The position numbers and the translations under genes were made by a program. This document shows positions 1-7,269 of a stretch of DNA of 27,567 nt, piece by piece (positions within the stretch are counted from its first letter, which is position 1; every line of letters begins with the position of its first letter). The stretch is from Hondaea fermentalgiana. Lineage: Eukaryota; Sar; Bigyra; Thraustochytrida; Thraustochytriidae. The stretch lies in NCBI GenBank assembly GCA_014084085.1, contig NPFB01000084.1, positions 74,582 through 102,148 of the forward strand, given 5' to 3'. The notes beneath the pieces are model-generated. The model was not told where the DNA came from. It searched no databases and saw only the letters and a list, made by a program, of their open reading frames with translations.

Positions 1-52
<52 letters not shown>
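1..52. repeat. (AAAG)n microsatellite
   Basis: About thirteen uninterrupted copies of the tetranucleotide AAAG open the window. The tract is truncated by the window edge, so its true length is unknown. Confidence 0.95.
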
Positions 53-713
53 AGCAGAAGCTTTTTGAATTTGGAGAAGCTCTTCCCGCGGGCGACGGGC
101 GCGGTCTCCGACTCGCGGAGCGCGCGGAAGGAGGAGCGCGGGAAGCCTGCCTGCGCGCCCGCCCGCGTGCCCGCGCCGCGCGAGGGCAGAGCGCAGCGGA
201 GCAGAGCAGAAGAGCAGAGCCGAGCCGCGGAGGTCGGCAGAGGCAGGCAGGCAGGCAGGCATCCAGACGCGTCTTGGGGGTGCCGTCGATCCCGTCTCGT
301 CTCATCTCAACTCGTCTCATCTTGACTCGTCCGTCTCGTCTCGTCTCGTCTCGTCCCGTCGCGCCTCGCGTCGGGCCGTGTCGTGGCCTTGCGAGCCGAC
401 CCGTGCGTTGGCTCGGCTGCCGCCGCGAACCCGAACCCCGCCGCGGCGCAGCGAGGACGGCCGGGACTCGCTCGTTCGCGACGCGAGACGGGAAGGAAGG
501 AGAGAGAGAGGCCGGCCGCCGCGGGGCCTAGCTACGAAGGCTTGTGGCACAACAAACGGCAGGCACGCGGCCAGCGCAGGCCGCGCGCAGGCGCTCCGCT
601 CGGCGCTCCGCGCACACTCGTCCGCCCCTGCACTGCGTCCCCCCTCGCGCTCCCCGCTCGCGCCCGCTTCCGCCTGCGGATAGGCGGCCGCCACGGGCAC
701 CTTCGAGGACACC
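53..713 (+). other. GC-rich leader/promoter region of the histidine kinase gene
   Basis: No convincing coding sequence. The stretch is very GC-rich and holds short tandem arrays: GAGCAGA/GAGCCGA-type repeats (about 195-235), a GGCA array (about 241-260) and a TCTCG pentamer array (about 295-360). The overlapping ORFs on both strands are Arg/Ala/Pro-rich and look like by-products of GC content. It probably contains the promoter and 5' leader of the gene starting at 714. Confidence 0.5.
295..360. repeat. TCTCG pentanucleotide array
   Basis: An imperfect run of CGTCT/TCTCG pentamers with some ATCTC variants, strongly strand-asymmetric in pyrimidines. It lies about 350 bases upstream of the histidine kinase start. 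Confidence 0.75.
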
Positions 714-2561
714 ATGCTCATGGTGCCGGAGCTCGTGACGGTGCCCTCAGCAGGCGGGAGCGCCAGCGATAACACCGTGAGCGTGTCGACATGGGACCAG
801 GACGCCGTCGCAGACGCGCTCATCTTCGTGGCGTACTTTCTCATCCCCGTGCAACTCATGGTCGTCTTCAAGTCCGTGCGCATCCCCATGGTCGTCCAGA
901 GAATCAGACTCGCCTTCTTCTGCTTTATCCTCAGCTGCGGCGTCACCCATCTCCTGGCCACCCTGCCGCACGGATGGCCCTGGCTCTCATCTGTGATGGC
1001 TCTCAGCAAGTGGACCTGCGCCGTCGTCTCGTTGGCCACGGCCGTCTTCTTGCACATCCACTTTATCGACGTCCGCGAGCTCTTGCGCCAGGGATCTCAG
1101 CTTGAGAAAGAGATCGCCCAGAGCCGCGCCGCGCTCATCGATATGCACAAAAGACACTCGCAGCTAGGTCGCCAGCACGAGGAAGCACTTCGACTCGCAA
1201 GGGCCAAGTCGGACTTTGTCGCCACCATGTCACACGAAACGCGCACTCCCCTTTGGAGCATCATCGGCTTCGCAGACATCCTCGAAGGAACAAAACTCTC
1301 CGACTGGCAACACGAGCACGTCTCTGGAATCCAAAAATCAGCATCGCACCTCTTGTGCCTCATCAACGACGTGCTAGACTGCACGCGTCTCGAACACGTA
1401 GAGTACACCTTAGAAAAGGCCGCCTTCTCCCTCACGGCTTGCCTCAACACTGTCAAGTCCATGATGGAGATCCCCGCCAAAGAAAACGGTGTACGTCTCT
1501 GCATGGACGTCGAAAATCCCGGCGTGAATCAGGTCATTCACGCCGATGAGCGCCGTCTCACCCAGGTCCTCACCAACATCACCTCCAACGCCATCAAGTT
1601 CACACCCCGAAATGGAAAGGTCACCTTTCGCGCAAGCGTCGTTCCCGCGACCTACGTACAAGCTCTGCGCGATGACCCAGCCATCTATAGCGCTCACCCA
1701 AAAATTCGCGAACCACAGACCACCAGCCGCTTCTTCGTCTTTTCAGTCCAAGACTCGGGCGTCGGCATTGAGCCCGCAAAGATACCCATCATCTTCGACC
1801 GCTTCATGCAGGCAGACAACTCCATCGAGCGAAAGTTTGGCGGCACAGGTCTCGGGCTTTCAATATGCAAGGTCCTCGTCGAAAAAATGGAGGGCGGCAT
1901 CTTTGTTCGCAGCTCGCCTCGCTCAGGGTCAACCTTTATTGTTTGCATCCCCAGCGAGTCTCTGTCTCCCAGTCCTCCCTCTACACAGGTCGCGCGTCCC
2001 AAGGTCATTCTCGATAAACGCATCGCCGATGCACAAGAAAAAGTGACTCGTAAAAGGCCAACGGCCGCCGTCACCCCTCATGTGCCCTCGGGGATACCCC
2101 CGGTGCGTTCGCGCGCAATTGCTGTTCCAGATACCGTACCAATACCTGCTCCTGCAGCTCACTACGCAGACTTGGCGCTCGGCAGTATCGAGAGTGATTT
2201 GCCAATTCTTGTCGCCGAGGACAATGAGACCAACCAGCTCATCATGAAGCGCATGATGCAGCAGCTCGGTTATCGCAACATCACCTTTGTCGCAAATGGA
2301 CAAGAAGCCGTTGATCACGTCAAAGCTCACCCGGACATCAAATGCATCTTCTTGGACATTCACATGCCCGTCATGGATGGCATACGGGCCTGCCAGGCCA
2401 TTCGCGCGATACCAGGCCGCCAATCTCTATGGATCATGGCACTTACTGCAGATTCGAGTCAAGAGTTCCTAAGTCTCGGCTTTGACGACCACATTCTCAA
2501 ACCATGCAGAAAGGAGCAGCTTCATAGATCCATCGTGCGTCGCGCCAAGGATGTTGCATAA
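714..2561 (+). CDS. Ethylene-receptor-like hybrid histidine kinase (EBD-HisKA-HATPase-REC)
   Basis: A 615-residue membrane sensor kinase. Residues 34-117 hold three hydrophobic helices matching the ethylene-binding domain of ETR1-type receptors: Asp34, Tyr41 and Pro45 in helix 1, and Cys75 and His79 in a CGVTH motif in helix 2. In plants the equivalent Cys and His bind the copper cofactor. A short helix (about 120-165) leads directly into HisKA, with phospho-acceptor His174 in HETRTP. The ATPase follows: N-box Asn292, G1 DSGVGI at 347-352, F-box 361-364, G2 GGTGLGLSI at 376-384. After a Pro-rich linker comes a receiver domain with Glu502/Asp503, phospho-acceptor Asp548, Thr578 and Lys596, so autophosphorylation and internal phosphotransfer look intact. 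The GAF domain of plant receptors is missing. The start ATG has A at -3. Ligand identity is inferred, not shown. Confidence 0.93.
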   Translation: MLMVPELVTVPSAGGSASDNTVSVSTWDQDAVADALIFVAYFLIPVQLMVVFKSVRIPMVVQRIRLAFFCFILSCGVTHLLATLPHGWPWLSSVMALSKWTCAVVSLATAVFLHIHFIDVRELLRQGSQLEKEIAQSRAALIDMHKRHSQLGRQHEEALRLARAKSDFVATMSHETRTPLWSIIGFADILEGTKLSDWQHEHVSGIQKSASHLLCLINDVLDCTRLEHVEYTLEKAAFSLTACLNTVKSMMEIPAKENGVRLCMDVENPGVNQVIHADERRLTQVLTNITSNAIKFTPRNGKVTFRASVVPATYVQALRDDPAIYSAHPKIREPQTTSRFFVFSVQDSGVGIEPAKIPIIFDRFMQADNSIERKFGGTGLGLSICKVLVEKMEGGIFVRSSPRSGSTFIVCIPSESLSPSPPSTQVARPKVILDKRIADAQEKVTRKRPTAAVTPHVPSGIPPVRSRAIAVPDTVPIPAPAAHYADLALGSIESDLPILVAEDNETNQLIMKRMMQQLGYRNITFVANGQEAVDHVKAHPDIKCIFLDIHMPVMDGIRACQAIRAIPGRQSLWIMALTADSSQEFLSLGFDDHILKPCRKEQLHRSIVRRAKDVA

Positions 2562-3849
2562 ACTTGCTGCCTGCAGCTGGCTCCGAGGTGGCTCCAGGCC
2601 GGACAGACGTGCAGGTAGCGCGAGCATGCACGATTGAGAGCTGGGCGCAGGCCCTAGAGCCGGCCGCTCGTACCATCATCAGAAGCTCGTTGCACGTACA
2701 ATCATGGCGATGGCCGGTCACTCGCACCGTCACATCACAAAGGATAACTTGTACTTGTACTGCATTAGCAGCCACAATGTGTACGCCTTCGAGACCTGGC
2801 TTTCGAGGTCGCTCAGTGCTACAGACGCGATCGAGTCTAGCAAGTGAAAGCGGACAAGACAGACAAGCAGCGCGCTTGTTGAGAGCTTGGAGGAGCGTCT
2901 CGTCGTTGGTCGCGCTTGCTTTTGCCTTTCAGATACTTGAACACAGCCGACAGAATTGCAGTCTGTCGCAGAAATGCCCTCATGGGCATTGCCACATGTC
3001 CTAAAATTCATCGTACATTTTACTTTATTTGTCTGACTTCTTCGTCTTCCGTCTTCGCAGTTAAGGGTTCGTTCGACCTGTGCGACCTTCTCGAACGTAC
3101 GAACGAATGAAGGAATGAATGAATCAGAATGAACGACCCGCGCGTGGCCACCTACCTGCCGTCTGTCAGCAAGCTCGCCGCCAAAACGTGTCGCCTGCCC
3201 CTGGGATTTCTGTCGATCGATCTCGAGTTCTGTCGATCCGATTGAGCGACAGTCGTACGACAGACAGCAACAGGCGCTGCACGACACTCCTAGGTTCGAA
3301 TCCTGTTGTCGTTACACTGTCGTTCGCTTGTACGTCAGCGAGTCACTCAGTCGGTCACTCAGCCAGTCCATGAATGTCCCGTGGGGTCCTGTCGCGCGTG
3401 CATCTCGCTGCGAGCTGCGCCGCATGTGCTGGGAGAGATGAATGGACTTGTCACCAATGACTGCACTTGATGTATAATAAGAACGGCTACGGCCGTGGCT
3501 GACAGTGATGCTGGCTGCAGGTCGCTGCTGATCACGCTTACCGATGCCTCGCGCTTGAGAGATCACAATTGTGCGCCGCGGCGCACCCAAATCTGACCAG
3601 CTTTGACCCACATCTAAAAGCTGCCCAGCCGCAGCTGACACGCCCGAGGCGAACAAATAACGCCGAATACCCCGCTTCATGGAGGTACAGACCGCGAACA
3701 GATAGGCCCCTTGGAAATAGACCTCTTCGCCGCGGCCCTGCGGCTGCGCTGCCGCTCCTGGACGGCGTGGTGCAGAAGAGCAGCGACCTCGCGAGCGCGG
3801 GCAGGAGCGAGGGCGCGCGGGCAGGTCCGGACGCAGGGCGAGAGAAAAG
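2562..3849. other. Intergenic region between the histidine kinase and bL35m genes
   Basis: No ORF here looks protein-like. It should contain the 3' UTR of the kinase and the promoter of the ribosomal protein gene. Visible elements are a tRNA-like relic (3245-3314), short GAATGAAT-type repeats near 3100-3130, CAGTC/ACTCA repeats near 3335-3365, and a 10-base palindrome, GTCGTACGAC, at 3252-3261. Confidence 0.6.
3245..3314 (+). pseudogene. Degraded tRNA-like element with intact B box
   Basis: Bases 3293-3303 read GGTTCGAATCC, an exact Pol III B box / T-loop. At tRNA distance, 3245-3251 (AGCGACA) pairs over seven positions with 3307-3313 (TGTCGTT, one G-U pair). The anticodon arm is poor: a 4-bp CAGC/GCTG stem encloses a seven-base loop that lacks the invariant T33. 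The D arm is replaced by a palindrome, and no T-run terminator follows. I read this as a decayed tRNA or tRNA-derived SINE fragment rather than a working tRNA; chance resemblance cannot be excluded. Confidence 0.35.
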
Positions 3850-4266
3850 ATGCTTGCGCACGCAGCTGCCGCTGCGCGCCGCGCAGCGCCGCGGTACGCG
3901 GCGCAGAGCTCGAGCGTGGTGGGCGCCATGCCGCGGGCGCCACTCGTGCAGCAGCAGCAGCAGCAGCTCCAGCTGGTGCAGGCGCCGCAGGTCGTGGCCC
4001 AGGTCGCAGCGCCGCAGCAGATGGTGCCTGCGTGGACCGCGGTTGTCTCGAGGTTATTCGGCACCTTTAGGCCCAACAAGAGCCACTCCGGCGCGAAGAA
4101 GCGCTTCCGCCGCAAGGGTGACGGCAGCTACAAGTTTCTCGGCGCTGGCCGCAGGCACAAGATGCACAAGAAGAACCGCAAACACACTCGGGAAAAGGGT
4201 CTCGTTGTCGCCATGGACCACACCCACCCGCACTATAACCAGCTTCGGCGAACCCTTAGGGAGTAA
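3850..4266 (+). CDS. Mitochondrial large-subunit ribosomal protein bL35m
   Basis: A 138-residue protein with a C-terminal bacterial-type L35 domain (about residues 76-136). It shows the characteristic KSHSGAKKRF start, a basic patch around GRRHKMHKKNRKHT, and a terminal LRRTL segment typical of the family. Bacterial L35 is about 65 residues. The extra 75 N-terminal residues begin Ala/Arg-rich with no acidic residues (MLAHAAAAARRAAPRY), as expected of a mitochondrial presequence, and then carry a Gln-rich stretch (34-56) containing six consecutive Gln. It should bind 23S-type rRNA in the mitochondrial 50S-like subunit. A plastid location is possible in principle, but nothing else here suggests a plastid. 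The start ATG has A at -3. Confidence 0.9.
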   Translation: MLAHAAAAARRAAPRYAAQSSSVVGAMPRAPLVQQQQQQLQLVQAPQVVAQVAAPQQMVPAWTAVVSRLFGTFRPNKSHSGAKKRFRRKGDGSYKFLGAGRRHKMHKKNRKHTREKGLVVAMDHTHPHYNQLRRTLRE

Positions 4267-4712
4267 GCGCCATCATCTATTTTGTCGCTGATTCTGCTTT
4301 CCTTTCTATCAGATCCCCTCACTTATGTAGGCCTATTGGTAACTCATTCCCGAAATATCCAGGGCTGCAAGGTATCGTCGTGATGTCGTATCCATTCCAT
4401 GCTTGCTCTTCCTATCTGATTTCGGGTGATGATTCTTTTCCCGTATTTCGATGGGGAGCGAAATCAGTCACCTCGGCTAGCTTGTTCGCGTTTTGTTGCA
4501 TCCAAGAATATGGCCTGCCATGCCAAGTCTATTCTCATGCACCCCGAAAAACAGAAATTAAAGATTGTCGGGTTTTCTTTTTGGTCTGAAAACAAGGATA
4601 ATCGTCGTGGTCTTTGTCTGCGTCTCTTCAATTGGCACCACGTCCGAAACAAAGAAGACAATGAGAGTACCGAGAAAATGTACAGCGCAAGATGATCGCA
4701 GTGCAAGAACCA
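4267..4712. other. Convergent intergenic region (bL35m / vasohibin 3' ends)
   Basis: Both neighbouring genes end into this 446-base stretch, so it should be made of two 3' UTRs. It is clearly more AT-rich than the flanking coding DNA. I see no RNA gene or strong repeat; the short ORFs on both strands have no recognisable content. Confidence 0.6.
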
Positions 4713-6074
4713 CTATAGCGTAAGATCCTCGAGGCGCGGGATCGACACGGCCATTAGACCGAGCGCCGGGATTTCGAGAGATGGTGGCGCGGGTTCACGG
4801 GCCTGAAGAAAGTCCTCGGCAGTCATAGTAGCGAGGTGTGCCGTATTGAGATCTTTTTCGTTGCTCGCCTCGGAATCTTCCTTGTTATTCTCGTTCTTGT
4901 TGCTGTCTTCGTCCGCCTCGTCTTCCTCCTTGCGCTCCTCTTCCATTCCATCTTCTTCCGACGCACCTTCGAGGTCAATTTTCTTGCCCTCTTCCTGCTG
5001 TTCATCAGAAGAGGCAATGCTTTGTTCTGCCAGTGAACTGCGCTTACTCCCTGACTTGGCAAGCTGCTTCGTCTTGCTCGATTTCTTCTTTGATTTGGAA
5101 CCTCCCTCGACAGAACCAGAAGGCCGTTTCACCGTCGGGTGTTGGTCCAAAAACCAAGTGGGAAGCTCGCCTCCGTGCGCCAACACGTACGGCTCAATCA
5201 CTTCGAGCCTGTTCACAAACGTATTAATCGCTTGCTCGGTCGCCTCACTCCACTGACGAGCAGCACCGTCAAACTCAATCATAAGCGGTCGCCAGTGAAT
5301 GGGCTCCATGGAGTGCTCGCAGTGACCAAAAGGCAAGCCCACGCCCACATGCTGCACAGAATGCCCCAGGTCCCCATAGGCTCCGCAAAAGTCTTTGATA
5401 AGCTCTGCGAGAGAATCAAATTGGATTTTGCGATGCATAAGAGTCTCCTTGCGGCTCAGTCCAATGGCGCCCCAGCGGCCCTTATGACCCACGGCCATTA
5501 CAATATGCTTAAAGACAAACTGTCCATTCTGCTCTACGCTTGACTGGAAGCGAAGAGGAATGCGCACGAGATCGTTCATGCCCAGTGTCAGATAAAAGCC
5601 CAAGAAAACAGCCTCAATGCACTTAATTGGCAGACACTCGCGCATGATCTCGCGTGCAGTTCCTGCAAGTCGTTTCGCTCCGCGGTCCTTGCGGATCGTA
5701 AAGTAGTTGGTGCCCGTGTGATTATATTCGAGCCGACTAATGTACTGCTGAATGCGTTCAAGCCGCCACGCAGCGCTCGCTGCGGGAGCAAAGTTCGTCG
5801 GCGCGCGCGGCCGCGGCACCTCTGGAAGGGTATCGGGGTCCTTTTCCTCCAAGGCCTTGATTGCCTTCGCAAGGGCAGCTTTGCTCGAGGGCGACTTACC
5901 CAGAGGTCCGCTGTTAGGCACCCCCGTGTTTTTCGACAGACTTCCGTGATCATTGGCGCCCGTGTTACTCTTCAGTTCGCGGTCGCCATGCTCCTCGCGG
6001 CTTGAAGGCTCCTCCGTTCCGGGCTGCGCTTCGCAAAGGCCGTGTGCGGCAAAGTCTGCATTCGCGGTGGCCAT
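4713..6074 (-). CDS. Vasohibin-family tubulin tyrosine carboxypeptidase
   Basis: A 453-residue protein with a vasohibin core (about residues 88-300). The order of landmarks matches VASH1/2: an APTNFAP segment, RLERIQQYI, LEYNHTGT (116-122), then the catalytic cysteine in LPIKCIEAV (Cys152), the histidine in FKHIVMAVG (His190) and the serine in GLSRKE (Ser207). The Cys-His-Ser triad spacing is 38 and 17 residues, against 35 and 17 in human VASH1, so a small insertion lies between Cys and His. These transglutaminase-like enzymes remove the C-terminal tyrosine of alpha-tubulin, usually with a small partner (SVBP), which I do not find here. The tail is basic/Lys-rich (325-345), then strongly acidic (365-405), and looks disordered. 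The start codon lies in an excellent context (A at -3, G at +4). Confidence 0.9.
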   Translation of the reverse strand: MATANADFAAHGLCEAQPGTEEPSSREEHGDRELKSNTGANDHGSLSKNTGVPNSGPLGKSPSSKAALAKAIKALEEKDPDTLPEVPRPRAPTNFAPAASAAWRLERIQQYISRLEYNHTGTNYFTIRKDRGAKRLAGTAREIMRECLPIKCIEAVFLGFYLTLGMNDLVRIPLRFQSSVEQNGQFVFKHIVMAVGHKGRWGAIGLSRKETLMHRKIQFDSLAELIKDFCGAYGDLGHSVQHVGVGLPFGHCEHSMEPIHWRPLMIEFDGAARQWSEATEQAINTFVNRLEVIEPYVLAHGGELPTWFLDQHPTVKRPSGSVEGGSKSKKKSSKTKQLAKSGSKRSSLAEQSIASSDEQQEEGKKIDLEGASEEDGMEEERKEEDEADEDSNKNENNKEDSEASNEKDLNTAHLATMTAEDFLQAREPAPPSLEIPALGLMAVSIPRLEDLTL

Positions 6075-6423
6075 GGTTTCGCTTCGCGTGCCTCGGGCCT
6101 GTTTGCCTGCCCTTCGTCTTGCCTGGTTGGTTGCCTGCCTTGTGCTGTCTGCGCGAATGATGAAGATGCAGATCGTTTTTTACGATCGCAGTTTGCTGCG
6201 CTTGCTCTCGATCGAGGCTGCCAAGGAAGAATTGCGCGCGGCGGCCGCGGCGCTTGTAGACTGCACCGCACAAGCACCCTCTTTCATCCCGGCTCCCCGC
6301 TCTCTGTATTGCTTCCTCAAGCTAGCTCTTGATGCCTCACTGTCAATGACCTAAGAATGCAGAGATCAATTTGTCAAGAGCTCCGCGCCAGCATACTCCG
6401 CGCCGCAGCAGCCCAGCCTTTCA

Positions 6424-6446
6424 TTATTATTATGATTATTATTATC
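6424..6446. repeat. ATT trinucleotide repeat
   Basis: An AT-only run of ATT units with one G interruption, standing out sharply from GC-rich surroundings in the divergent promoter region. Confidence 0.8.
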
Positions 6447-6698
6447 GCTCATGCATTCCTTCCTTTCCCTTTGTAAGTCCGTGAATGTAGCGCCACCGTA
6501 GCCCATCTTTGGTCACCCTTTTTCATTTCATGCGCGCCAAATCTCCAGCGAAGCCACCACATATTTGCCATGTCATCCGTCCCCCCGCCATCTAAGCGCA
6601 TATTTCGCTTCCAGGATAAATGGAGATCTCCCCTTCCGAGTCCACCCCACCAGCCGGGTCGGCACTTCAGCCCTGAGCTCAAGCAAGATCAACAAAGT

Positions 6699-6728
6699 TC
6701 AAGCTCAAGCTCAAGCTCAAGCTCAAGT
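6699..6728. repeat. TCAAGC hexanucleotide array
   Basis: Five tandem copies of TCAAGC, the last ending in T instead of C. It lies about 540 bases upstream of the transcription factor start, in its likely promoter or leader. Confidence 0.85.
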
Positions 6729-7269
6729 CCAGGTCACGGTTGTTGTGCGCGCCAACGGATCTCTGTCTCCCTTCGGTGGCCTCTCTCTGCGTGGGTGACG
6801 CTCTGCCCCGATGTCTACGATGGTGTCTACGATCTTCTCCGCCTCATTCTCGAGTTTCCTGGCCGCCAGAACGCGAACCCTCCCAGGGGTGGCGCCGCCG
6901 CGACGCACGCGCGGGGCCCTCTCGCCCGCGCGCCGCCGCTCGCAGCAGAGCCCGTCGGACCGGAGCGCGCGAGGCCCGCGGGGCGAGGCAGACAGACCGC
7001 GGCCGGCCTCGAGCCCGTTTCGCCGCCGCAAGCGACGCGCACAAGCCCGCGATCGCGGCTGCCACGAAGACGCGCGAGCCCACGCTCGAGACGAGCGGGA
7101 GAACGACGACGACGACGACGAAGACGACGACGAAGACAACGAGGACGTCGGCGACGATCTGCGGCTGAGTCGCACTGGGCAGAACGAAGCGCAAGGGACC
7201 CGAGACGAGGCGCGAGGTGCTCTTCTTCGTCGCTCGGCCCCGAACGGAGCTTCCACAACCTCCGCCACC

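Larger units (their letters stand above)
6075..7269. other. Divergent promoter region between vasohibin and the Zn2Cys6 factor
   Basis: The two flanking genes are transcribed away from each other, so both promoters and 5' leaders should be here. Simple repeats are present: an ATT array near 6424-6446, a TCAAGC array at 6699-6728 and a GAC/GAA-rich tract near 7090-7140. The frame of the transcription factor stays open back to an ATG at 6811, but that ATG has a weak context and the extra sequence is low-complexity. Confidence 0.55.

Noticed and set aside
317..1057. 246-residue minus-strand ORF overlapping the kinase start
   Set aside because: It is antisense to the kinase N terminus and a GC-rich leader, Arg/Ser/Ala-rich, with no domain; composition artefact.
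3312..4115. 267-residue minus-strand ORF antisense to bL35m
   Set aside because: Cys/Ala/Arg-rich low complexity produced by the GC-rich Gln tract on the other strand; the plus strand carries a clear L35 domain.
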